The translations under genes were made by a program, and so were the position numbers. Under the pieces are notes generated by a model, which saw nothing but the letters and a program-made list of their open reading frames with translations, made no database searches and was not told where the DNA came from. Of a stretch of 63,403 nucleotides of DNA, positions 43,822 through 53,900 are shown piece after piece; the stretch's first letter is position 1, and every line of letters starts with the position of its first letter. Source of the DNA: a virus; IMG/VR virus record IMGVR_UViG_3300026512_000012, positions 1 to 63,403 of that record; one strand, written 5' to 3'.

Positions 43822-46314
43822 TTACAGAGTGTCTATTAAATTTTGCAATTGTTCAGCAGGACTTATATTGTTTACAGACGTAACTTGTTTAGCTTTTTTA
43901 ATCTTTTTAGCCGCATCAGTAGCTCTTATTGTATGTATTTTTTTTAATCTTTTTACAATAGGCTCTATGTATTTAACATCTTTTTCAGACATGTTAGGAT
44001 TTTCTTTTATAAATTTTTTAATACTTCTTATTGTTTGGTATTTAAAATCTTTTGGTGCCATATAATTATAACCCATACCTGTTTTACGCATACTAGTACT
44101 TTTATTAAAATTATTTTGAAGATCTTCTATAAATTGATTAACTTTTGGTGATTTTAATTTATCAATTTTAGTCATTACATTATTAAATACTTCTGCATAT
44201 TGTTTATTTGCTTTAATTGCAAATGCTTTTTGTAATTTAGATACAGGAGTATTAGCTCCTGTTTTTTCTAAGATTCTTTTTGTTAAGTTTATACCTGGTG
44301 TGCTATTGACAAGCTTTGCTCCATACTTTCCTACTATAGGTAACTTACCAGCATACTTAACAGTTTTTAGAGCAGTCCCTGGTGTAAGTGCAAATGAGCC
44401 TATTGTAGCCATATTATTTAATGTATCTTGAGAATATATTGAATTATTTTTAGTCATTCTATTTATGGCATCATTTGATACTTTATCTAAATCTTTCCTT
44501 GTTTGATTAAATATACCATCTGTTGCTGAATTATAGCTATCTTTACCAGTAACTATATCTTTTAAATTCATAGCAGCATCTTGGGGTAGTTCAGCAAACC
44601 ATGATAAACCACTTAGTGTTTTAGCTCCTATAGACTCTGATATATTTTTTACAGCTTTTCCAGCAAATCTTAATCTATCCCCTAGACTGTTTGGCATAAA
44701 CCCATGTTTATCATAATAATTATTAGTAATATTTACTTTATCTTGGTTAGTAAGACCACTATTTTTAAGATAAATAGGGTCTTTAAATACTTCTAAAATA
44801 TCAGATGGGCCCTTCTCTAAAGCAGTTGTTATCATTTTTATAGCATTATTTCTTTTTTGTGTATTTATTAATGAATTTGGTTTTAATGTAGTTTTATCCC
44901 AATTAGAATTAATTAACATACTCTGTAACCTATTATAAGCTTCAGTATTATCATGATTTCCTACAGTACTAAGTTTTTTATTTTTATTCCAATTAGAATT
45001 AATTAACATACTTTGTAATCTATTATAAGTTTCAGTATTGTTATGATTCTCTACAACATTAAGTTTTTTATTTTTTGATTTAGTAGTTAAATCTTCACCT
45101 AATGTACTCTTATTTACTGGCTTTAATGCATTTTCAAACAACCTTGTAATAGCATCTCTTTTGGCTTCTGCAGGATTTGTATTGAGTGTAGTTAATTTCT
45201 TAAGTAATGTATTTATTTTATTTTTATTATTTATAATACTTTCAGTCATATAATCTTGATACTCATTACTACCTTTTATTAATGATACAGGTTTATAATG
45301 ATGTAGTGGATCTTCATCAGGGTGCATCCTTAAATATTCTTGATCCGCTGTATTCAATACATCTTTCCCAAGCTCTGTATTATGTAATCCAAATCCACCA
45401 GCACTTTCATCCATATCTGAATTTATTAAATATTTAATCCTGTTTTCAGAGTAATTATTATTTCTCATTGTCTGTATTAAATCTCTTAAATTACTAGCAT
45501 CTATACCTACCCCTTTAGGTGATATTTTTTTGGCAATTCTATCTTCAAAATCAGCAAATAATTCTTTATCTTTTTTATTTGTATTTTCTTTTGGCACGAA
45601 TATTGTTTTACCTGTATCTGCATCTTTATAATATATTCCTTTAGTATTACTTCTAACACTACCAGCACTCTTACTACCACTGTTAGATTTTAATAGTGCC
45701 CTCATATCAGTGCCTATGTTTTTAGTATATCCTTCTATCTGCTTAGCTAAACTATTCTTTTCATTGTTTATAGCTGTTATTTGAGCAGCTCTAGCCGCTT
45801 TTAAATTAGTGGCTATATCAGATGTGAGTTCTAATCCAGCATCTGCTACTTTCTTAGCAGCTTGTTGATTTCTTTCTAATTCAGTTAATCCATATTTAGG
45901 GTTATCTACTAATGTATTTGCTGCATTACTTATATTCAACTGAGCCTTAGCTTTAGCCATTATATCTCTTAACATATTCCCAGTAATATTAGACTTTTTT
46001 AAAGCATCATTATCAGTTATATCTACACCTTGTGTAGCTTTTACTTCCTCAGGGGTTAGTGTAGCTTTATCCCATTCACTTTGAGGCATTAAACTATTAA
46101 CATCTCTACTATCTGGATTCAAGTATGCTTTTGTAAACATATTATTAGCTTTTCTAGTATCCTGTTTATATTTATACTCTTCATCAGCTCTCTGATTAGC
46201 CCTAAACAATAATGCATTTCTCGCATTATTTTGTCCTATTTGAAGTTGTCTATCAATATTTTTTTGTCTTTGTTTGTCTAACCCATCTAAGAATTGTAAG
46301 AAAGCTGATTGCAT
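43822..46314 (-). CDS. Internal virion protein, 830 aa
   Basis: ATG after GGAGTATATA. It is Asn/Lys-rich, with a helical N-terminus (LDGLDKQRQKNIDRQL), a 30-residue tandem duplication (about residues 412-472), and a mildly hydrophobic Gly/Ala stretch near 640-700 (SFALTPGTALKTV). There is no enzyme motif. It lies directly before the virion RNA polymerase gene and after a small internal-type protein, matching the place of N4 and T7 ejection proteins. I infer a capsid-internal or tail-channel protein; sequence identity to a named family is not visible. Confidence 0.7.
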   Translation of the reverse strand: MQSAFLQFLDGLDKQRQKNIDRQLQIGQNNARNALLFRANQRADEEYKYKQDTRKANNMFTKAYLNPDSRDVNSLMPQSEWDKATLTPEEVKATQGVDITDNDALKKSNITGNMLRDIMAKAKAQLNISNAANTLVDNPKYGLTELERNQQAAKKVADAGLELTSDIATNLKAARAAQITAINNEKNSLAKQIEGYTKNIGTDMRALLKSNSGSKSAGSVRSNTKGIYYKDADTGKTIFVPKENTNKKDKELFADFEDRIAKKISPKGVGIDASNLRDLIQTMRNNNYSENRIKYLINSDMDESAGGFGLHNTELGKDVLNTADQEYLRMHPDEDPLHHYKPVSLIKGSNEYQDYMTESIINNKNKINTLLKKLTTLNTNPAEAKRDAITRLFENALKPVNKSTLGEDLTTKSKNKKLNVVENHNNTETYNRLQSMLINSNWNKNKKLSTVGNHDNTEAYNRLQSMLINSNWDKTTLKPNSLINTQKRNNAIKMITTALEKGPSDILEVFKDPIYLKNSGLTNQDKVNITNNYYDKHGFMPNSLGDRLRFAGKAVKNISESIGAKTLSGLSWFAELPQDAAMNLKDIVTGKDSYNSATDGIFNQTRKDLDKVSNDAINRMTKNNSIYSQDTLNNMATIGSFALTPGTALKTVKYAGKLPIVGKYGAKLVNSTPGINLTKRILEKTGANTPVSKLQKAFAIKANKQYAEVFNNVMTKIDKLKSPKVNQFIEDLQNNFNKSTSMRKTGMGYNYMAPKDFKYQTIRSIKKFIKENPNMSEKDVKYIEPIVKRLKKIHTIRATDAAKKIKKAKQVTSVNNISPAEQLQNLIDTL
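44901..45077 (-). repeat. 90-bp tandem duplication inside the 830-aa gene
   Basis: Two copies of a 90-base unit start at 44901 and 44991, each beginning AATTAGAATTAATTAACATA on the plus strand. They encode two 30-residue copies with the core NRLQSMLINSNW preceded by NHxNTExY. The copies differ by scattered substitutions, so the duplication is not brand new, and the frame is kept. Confidence 0.85.
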
Positions 46315-46323
46315 TATATACTC

Positions 46324-46905
46324 CTAATATGTTTCAGATACATGTTTGTATTTAGGTGCTGTTACGGTGAATCCAGATTTTGCAGCAGCTTCCATACTAG
46401 CTTCTTTACCAGCTAGTAGGTTTTCATACTGGGTAGCAGCTAAACTGTAATCTTTAGCATACTTATGTCGTGTGTCTGCTAATTGTCGGTTTAGCAATTT
46501 AGCATTTTTATTTGTGTTATGCATGCTATACCAATCCATACCTATTCCGTACAGACCTTTACCTGCTTGTACCATATCTGAGCTCATAAATCCACCGCTA
46601 ATTACTTTAGTTTCCATTTGGCCTGTCTTAGGATTAAGCTGGGTTACCGTAGTATCATTGGGCTTACGAAAATTATCCCAGAAACTACCACTTTTACCTT
46701 TATAGAATAAATCATTAGCAAATCCACTTACATGTCCATTATTAGTCATTGCTTTATTTATAATTGGGGTTACATTAGTACCTGTATTAAACAAGTTATT
46801 TACATCTACTCCGCCTATTAAATTATTAAGATATGTGTTAAAATCACTACTTGCTAGTGATACTGTATCAGGCATTGTATTAAATACAGAAGGTTTTGTT
46901 GTCAT
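46324..46905 (-). CDS. Small internal virion protein, 193 aa
   Basis: ATG with TAGGAGTATATA upstream. The N-terminal 60 residues are Asn/Ser-rich and flexible. The middle has a Gly-rich helix (GKGLYGIGMDWYSMHN), and the C-terminal half is one long charged helix with Ala-rich ends (AATQYENLLAGKEASMEAAAK). This shape resembles small pore-forming ejection proteins such as T7 gp14. The gene stands at the matching place, before the larger ejection proteins. Function inferred by shape and order. Confidence 0.6.
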   Translation of the reverse strand: MTTKPSVFNTMPDTVSLASSDFNTYLNNLIGGVDVNNLFNTGTNVTPIINKAMTNNGHVSGFANDLFYKGKSGSFWDNFRKPNDTTVTQLNPKTGQMETKVISGGFMSSDMVQAGKGLYGIGMDWYSMHNTNKNAKLLNRQLADTRHKYAKDYSLAATQYENLLAGKEASMEAAAKSGFTVTAPKYKHVSETY

Positions 46906-46936
46906 TATATACTCCTAGTTATACTCATTACAAACA

Positions 46937-49900
46937 TTATACCATAATATTTGTATGATTTAGATTATTAACATCAAGTTTATCAGCTTGATAATCTACA
47001 CTTGAAACATACGATAACATTTTAGATCCGAAATCAACAGACATATATACATCGGACACTTCTACTTCATCATACATTTCACCTTCAACCATATCTAGCA
47101 TAGAATCTGCAAATATAGCTACGCTATCTTCTTGTACTCCAAATTCTCTCATTTTATCATCTAACTTTTTAGTAGCTTTAGATACCATATCTATGTACTT
47201 TTCTGTGTATTCCATAGCATCTTCCATTTCACCTTTCACATACTCTTGATATCCAGTAGTTACTAAATTCCCACCCATCAGTATTTTATCTAGTGTTGAC
47301 ATTTTAGTTATATATGTTTTTATATCTGCTATTATGTTATCTATTGTTATGGTCTTAGTAGCTGCTTCTGCTGTAGTAGTAGCCAAACTCTTTGCTGCTA
47401 AGTTAGCACCATGCATTATAACTATTGTTAATATCATTTGTACCCATGGTGACATATTTGGAAACATTACTGATAGTCCATAACCAACTACCATTGCCTC
47501 AGCTCCAGCAACTAGATAGCCTGCAAACCCTTTTAATGCACCTAGTGCAGGAAATGCTATCATTATTGCTATAGTTGCAATTATTAGTATAAATCCAAAG
47601 AATCCTCTTTGATACCACTTAACTTTTGTTACTTTTCTTGCATATATGAATAAAAATATATTATCATTAAATATTGCAGAATATTCTTTTATACTTAATT
47701 TTCTATTTATAACTTCTGGATATATAATTATTAGTTTTTGTAAATCTGCTGAGGGGGTACTATTATGGTTAAACCAACTATTGTTTACTTTATTTTTTGT
47801 AGTAACAGTATAACTACCATCAGCACTTGTTAATGTCATTGTTATATCATGATATTTATATCTGTAAGCAGTATTACCAACAATTCTGTAAACATATACT
47901 ATTTGACTATATACATCTACAACAACATCATAGGGTTCTTCATCATGCTCACAAGTTGTATATGAGTAGCTTTCTATTACTTCTCTTACTGTTCTCATAT
48001 AATATTTTTTTCTATGCCCTGTAATATTCAGTAACCCATATTCATCTGTATTATCAAAATTATCTATTACATTTTGTTCTATTGTATATGTATATGAAGC
48101 GTCCATACTATAACTATGTATATGGTAAGTCTTTGCTGTATCTAATACCATACCATTACCAGTTATCATATCTGCTAACATATACATTATTTTTGCTCTA
48201 GCATGCGTATCATCAGTTACTAGTGTCTTATCTTCATTGAATATTCTCAAACCACTTACAATACTAGCTGTGTACACATCTGCATTATCACTTACTGTAT
48301 CTATTAAATTATCTACACCTTCATTATCTATCCCTAAAGGATTTAGTACTTTTTTGAGTTTATCGGTCTTTTTAGCCGTATGTGTGTATAATGTTTTCTT
48401 AGCATATCTCAATGTTATAACAGGAGTTAGAACAAAACCTTGTGTGGCTTCCATTAACTGAGGTGTTTTTTGTATCTGTGCCTTAACAATTGTCCCATCT
48501 TGTTTTTTACCTGTTACAGTAACTGTATCTACTGTTAATTGCTCTAATGGACTTTTTGTAAATACCGCTGTAGCTTGGTAACTGTCTATGTATATATTAC
48601 CAACTGTACTTCTTACTACTTTTGTATTAGGATTATCTATCAGTATATTTTCATTTATTAGTACTGTTTGCAATCCAACAGTATCTTTATTCGCTATACT
48701 TATTACAGTATCTGACTGCCATCCACTACCACTAGGTATTGATAAGTATGCTGTTTTTATGAAATCATATGCACTTATTTTTTTTAAATCTAATGCTCTA
48801 TAGTTTACATAACTATCTTTAGCTATTGTTGGTTTTCTTTTAGTAGTAATCAATGGCATACAACTTATTACAGGTTGTGTGACAATTACAGTAATCTTGT
48901 ACCCTACAGGTTCATACTCTGTGACTGTTACATCTCTTACAACTTCTGTTACTGTATTTACTTCATTACCATCATCATCTATCCTGGTACCAGCTGTGTA
49001 TGTTTTTGTTTCTATAGTAGTAGTTATTGTTTTTCTATCACCTACAACACTATATACTGCTGTGTATTCCCCTACATTAGTAGTTTGTGTTATTGTAGTT
49101 TCATCTATATTATAATAATCAGTATCTGTACTTTCAGTACTACTACTAGTACTTGTATCTTCAGGGACTGTATCCGAATCAGTTGTACTTGAACTACTTG
49201 TGCTGCTATTTATTATTGATTTTGCTTTACCAGTAATTACAATATCTATACCAAATGTATTTGTAGGTTCTGATACCACCCCTACTGTTGTTATTGTGCC
49301 ATCTGTAGTAGTGATACTATCTGATATTTGCGTAGGTGCTATTACAGTTTTAGTTGCTATTAAACTACCATCTTCAATAGTTCCTATTAAATCTCTAGGT
49401 CTTTTTAACCAATACCATAGCTGATTTTGATAATCTTCCATATATTCTAATGCATCCGTAGGATGCATTATTCCTGTTATATCAGTAGCAGTTATTGTAG
49501 CCATAGCAATCGGTACAGGTTCTATCCTTGTTTCGTAATTATTACCCCATTTACTTATGACTAATACTTTATCTGTTGTTGAGTTTACACTATTTAAAGT
49601 CCGTGATGTATTACCACCATTTATTATAAACGCATAAACTCCATTAGCTCCTGCAACTTTACATTTAACATTTGTTAAATCACCTAATACATACTGCATA
49701 TCATTTATATCTGTTGATTCTTCATCAACTTTGTAACTCTCTAATACTACAGTTTGATTACCTACCATATTCCTTAACTTTTGCTCCAGCTTATCCTTAT
49801 CATATGTGTATGCTGTAAATGTATTTTCTGTGGCTACTCCAGCTTTTACCATATAATCTGTTGAGAACTTCTTACGGATTTTATGTAGCATATGCCAAGC

Positions 49901-50056
49901 AGTTTTACTATAACCCTCAATACCATTTTGTTGATAGGCTTTAAACAATTGTAATTTAGTATTTCTCCACAAGTCTCCTTGCAATGATGTAGCATCTTTC
50001 AATGCTATTACATCATAACTTCTACTTACAACTGTTTTACTGCTAAATAAGCCCAT
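46937..50056 (-). CDS. Large structural protein with hydrophobic block, 1039 aa
   Basis: The first 800 residues are Thr/Val-rich beta structure with a Ser/Thr/Asp low-complexity linker at about 290-320 (STSSSSTTDSDTVPED). Residues 810-890 hold several strongly hydrophobic stretches (GFILIIATIAIMIAFPALGAL, LTIVIMHGANLAA read in parts), followed by an acidic tail. There is no cleavable signal. It lies between the fibre-side genes and the internal proteins. I infer a virion protein with a membrane-interacting domain, perhaps forming a channel at DNA entry. It does not resemble a named family by eye. Confidence 0.7.
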   Translation of the reverse strand: MGLFSSKTVVSRSYDVIALKDATSLQGDLWRNTKLQLFKAYQQNGIEGYSKTAWHMLHKIRKKFSTDYMVKAGVATENTFTAYTYDKDKLEQKLRNMVGNQTVVLESYKVDEESTDINDMQYVLGDLTNVKCKVAGANGVYAFIINGGNTSRTLNSVNSTTDKVLVISKWGNNYETRIEPVPIAMATITATDITGIMHPTDALEYMEDYQNQLWYWLKRPRDLIGTIEDGSLIATKTVIAPTQISDSITTTDGTITTVGVVSEPTNTFGIDIVITGKAKSIINSSTSSSSTTDSDTVPEDTSTSSSTESTDTDYYNIDETTITQTTNVGEYTAVYSVVGDRKTITTTIETKTYTAGTRIDDDGNEVNTVTEVVRDVTVTEYEPVGYKITVIVTQPVISCMPLITTKRKPTIAKDSYVNYRALDLKKISAYDFIKTAYLSIPSGSGWQSDTVISIANKDTVGLQTVLINENILIDNPNTKVVRSTVGNIYIDSYQATAVFTKSPLEQLTVDTVTVTGKKQDGTIVKAQIQKTPQLMEATQGFVLTPVITLRYAKKTLYTHTAKKTDKLKKVLNPLGIDNEGVDNLIDTVSDNADVYTASIVSGLRIFNEDKTLVTDDTHARAKIMYMLADMITGNGMVLDTAKTYHIHSYSMDASYTYTIEQNVIDNFDNTDEYGLLNITGHRKKYYMRTVREVIESYSYTTCEHDEEPYDVVVDVYSQIVYVYRIVGNTAYRYKYHDITMTLTSADGSYTVTTKNKVNNSWFNHNSTPSADLQKLIIIYPEVINRKLSIKEYSAIFNDNIFLFIYARKVTKVKWYQRGFFGFILIIATIAIMIAFPALGALKGFAGYLVAGAEAMVVGYGLSVMFPNMSPWVQMILTIVIMHGANLAAKSLATTTAEAATKTITIDNIIADIKTYITKMSTLDKILMGGNLVTTGYQEYVKGEMEDAMEYTEKYIDMVSKATKKLDDKMREFGVQEDSVAIFADSMLDMVEGEMYDEVEVSDVYMSVDFGSKMLSYVSSVDYQADKLDVNNLNHTNIMV

Positions 50057-50067
50057 ATTCTATTCTT

Positions 50068-50970
50068 TTAATCTGTTGTTAAATCTACACTATTATCAAC
50101 TCTTTGAGCTATAATATTTGCTAATTTATCTAGTTTACTCCAATGTGTAGGTGTTACTATAGCTCCATCAGCATCTGCATACACCATTGCTGCACCACCA
50201 GATGCTTCTTTATACAGATCTTTCAACAAACTGTCATCTAACGCTGCTTTCTGTCTATCATACAGGCTAGCTTGTTTTTCTTTTACTATTACATCTTTAT
50301 CTTTTACGGCTCTAGTTGCTATTCCATTTAAGCCTGCTTCAGATTTTTGTTTATCGATTAGCTCTTTATTAGCTAATGTTTGTTGAATTTGAGCTTCTTT
50401 TAAGGCATCATTTCTAACACTTGCTGAGATAGTTTCTTGTTCTTGTGTTTGCAATAGGGATATTTCCCTATTTAGTTTATCATACTGTTTATCTTTTAGT
50501 AGCCTATCTTTAATACCATTTTCAGTTAATTCTATTCTTTGAGTACTTACATACTCAGTTTCTGCTTGTAACTTTATCACTTCTTTCGGTAATATATTCG
50601 TATATTGGTACTGCTGTGCTTTTATCTCTTCTGTAATCTTATCTTTTTGTGCTTGAATTAACAGTATATCTTCTCTTTCTTTAGCTAGTTTATAACCAGC
50701 ATCTCTATTCTCTACAGCAGTCTGTAACGCTATCGTCATTAATCTGTCTGTAGTCTGTACAGTTATATCTGTTATAAGTTTAGACAACATTTCAGTTTTT
50801 TCTCTAACTGATAATGTGTTATCTGGTTCATTAAAATAACTTAATAATGTTTCTTTAGCTCTAATATATAAACTATTCTCACCTGTAGTTTCAGCTACTA
50901 ATTGCCTATATGGAGTTACTATATCCAAATCCCCTGTTGCTTCTTTTATAAATTCTTCTGTATTTGCCAC
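50068..50970 (-). CDS. Coiled-coil structural protein, 300 aa
   Basis: A long helical protein with heptad-like Leu/Ile spacing and Gln/Glu/Lys richness from about residue 60 to 240, ending in a short globular part (ASGGAAMVYADADGAIV). A related but shorter coiled protein is at 56104-56616. Proteins of this type serve as tail needles, connectors or fibre stems. It follows the large tail protein and precedes the 1039-residue protein. No family name is firm. The ribosome site is AAAAAGGATAATAAG. Confidence 0.65.
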   Translation of the reverse strand: MANTEEFIKEATGDLDIVTPYRQLVAETTGENSLYIRAKETLLSYFNEPDNTLSVREKTEMLSKLITDITVQTTDRLMTIALQTAVENRDAGYKLAKEREDILLIQAQKDKITEEIKAQQYQYTNILPKEVIKLQAETEYVSTQRIELTENGIKDRLLKDKQYDKLNREISLLQTQEQETISASVRNDALKEAQIQQTLANKELIDKQKSEAGLNGIATRAVKDKDVIVKEKQASLYDRQKAALDDSLLKDLYKEASGGAAMVYADADGAIVTPTHWSKLDKLANIIAQRVDNSVDLTTD

Positions 50971-50993
50971 TTATTATCCTTTTTAATTTTTAA

Positions 50994-53900
50994 TTACTTT
51001 AAATACCCTACATACGAAAGTTCTCGTGCAGTATAATATGTTTTATATGTACTCATTTGTTCTGGAAAAACTTTACCCATTAAATAATATGTGTAGTCTT
51101 TTTCTACTTCTAGTGTAAAACTATGAGTAGCTACACCACTAATATGAAATTGCCAATCTGGATCACCAGAACTAGGTGCAATACTTTGTCTTTTTAATAC
51201 TCCAATAAGAGGAGTAGTACATTGATTATCTTCACCATCTTTAAGAATAATATTTACTGTAATAGTTAGTGTTACTTTATCATTAACAAATGGTTTATTT
51301 GGTATTTCAATATATGCATGCATATATTTAAATTTTTCGTCATCATCTAAATACTGTTCATCAGTAAATTTTTCTGAGTCTTTTATTGTAATAGCAGGTA
51401 ATCTTGCTATATCTATAGTCCCAGTTTTTATAGAATCAGCTTCAATTGTTGCACCTTTTATACTTCCACCTTCAATACTTGTACCTTTTATATACCCACC
51501 TTGAATATTTGGATCATCAGTAGTACCTTGTGCTTCACTATTTAAAATAAAATTTTCAGTAGTATTTTTTATATACACTTTATTAGTGGTTAAATCAATG
51601 TATGTTTTATTATCCTTTGATGATAGTTTACCTGCTGCAATATTATCGGCATTTAAATTAGTCACACCTATTGCACTAGCATCAATAGTTCCTGTTGTAA
51701 TATTACTGGCATTTAAATTAGTTACAGTTACTTTATCAGCATCAATAGTCCCTGTTGTGATCCTACTACCATCTATAATAGTTTGTTCTGTTAAAGAGGC
51801 ACCTATCCACTTAGTTAATACAGTATTTCCTTCAATCAAAGTAATATCAGTTATATAAACTGACTTACCAGCAGTTTCTTTATCATTTATTTTAAACCTT
51901 AATAGTGATGTATCTATATCTTTATTTAAAAGTGCAAAGGAGAAAGTATGTGTAAAAACTTGCCAATCACTTGTAGTAGATGCTGTAAATACCTCATTAT
52001 ATTTATTAGCTTCTACATCAGTTAATTCTAATTCACAGTCAATTAAAAATGGATTATCAGATGTAGCCTCATCAGTTTTTATTTTTAAAAACATACTATA
52101 AGTAATGTTATCTTTTAATTTAACAGGTATTTCTGCTATGGTACTATCACTACTTTTAATTCCAAACCCTGAATCACCACCTATCAAAGGGTGCTGATAA
52201 TTAGTTGTTGCCTCACTAATCATGCCCTTATTGATCATATTAGCTATTCTATTATTTACAGCATTTGCAATATTACTTATTTTTATTTTATCAGTGTCTA
52301 TAGTATCTGCTTTTATATTATCACCTTCAATAGTATTGCTATGAATTTGATATGCAGTAATGCTCCCAGTAGTAATTTTACCGCCATCTATAGTTGTAGT
52401 ATTGGTATTAATAGCATTTGCTACTTCATTTGGAGCTAAACTACTAATTAATTGATATTCATGATTTGCATTTACTATTAACGGTTCTATAGAACTTTCC
52501 GTACTTGCATATACACTACCTATTTCTAAAGCTGTTTTCATATCAGCAGTTACTACACCTGCTTTAATCCCAGTACTTGAATTTATACTAAATGTTTTAC
52601 CTACACTGTCATCAGTAAATTCATAAGTATAAATATTAAATCCGTAATGTACACCCCATGTCCCTATTGTATATTGATGATTATCCTCATCTATATACAC
52701 TAATAACATTGGTCGAGTATTAGGAATTAAGTTCCAACTATAAATAGTAGCAATCCCTTTACTCTCATCTGTTATAGTAAATTCTCCTGTAATACCTGGC
52801 ATACCAGGTCCTCTAATAGTTTTAGGACCTCCTTGCACACTGCTAAATTCTACTGCACCATTGAATTTTATTTGTACATCATCACTATCACCATCCATAT
52901 CTATTGAAAATGGATTAAATACTTTATTACCAGGAACCCCTGCTTTTGTTATTGCAAAATGATCAGCACTTATATTAAATTGACTCTGAACAGCACTTCC
53001 ATCACCAAAACTCCATCCTGTGACTGAACCTGTCTCAGGATCTGTTAGTAGTTTGTTTGCACCCCCTATCCAACCATAAACAGCAGCTTTTTCTATTGGT
53101 AGTAATTCCCAACTTAAATTACCATTATTACTAACATACTTATATAGTTTATTAGTTTGTGCGTATACTCCACCATAGTTTTCATCAGTTCTTCTCCATA
53201 AATCTCCTACTGATGGTTGTACATTGTTACCATTACCAGCAGTATCTACAAAATCTGATTCACCTGGAGCAGGTGATGCACTGTTACTAGTAAATAGATG
53301 TATGTTATGAGATTCCATCGTAGTTGCTTGTACAAACTTCGACAAATCTTCTGTGTATTTTGTAGTTATTGTCCAATTACTTCCATCATATGTGTATATT
53401 TCTTTACTCTCATATGGGTATAGTTCCCAATTCGCAGTATCAGTAGCAGGTGCTTCCGTTTCAGTATCTGCTATATCGTTTTTAGCTTTATATGATTTAT
53501 ACTTTTCACTGCTATTACTCCTATATTTAACTATATCTCCAATGTCATATTCTTTTACACTCCATTCATCAGGCTCAGCAGGTATCCACATATCATTTAT
53601 TTCAGGATTAGTTGGAATATCAATTTGTACATATATTGCTTTTTTAGTATCAATCTTATCATAAACTATATCAGGTACTTCCATTTCTACCCATTTATAA
53701 TCAAATTCTGTATCGTTACTTTCATTTGGTATTTTACTATATATGTATTCAGTATTTTTACCTTGATATGTAGCTATTACATTGTCAGCATTATCTTTAA
53801 TCTTAATAGGATCAGTACTAGTATTTTTCCATAAATCACCTATATACTTATCTAAATCAGAACTATCAACAACTCCTATAGCCGTAGTATGATTTGCAGG

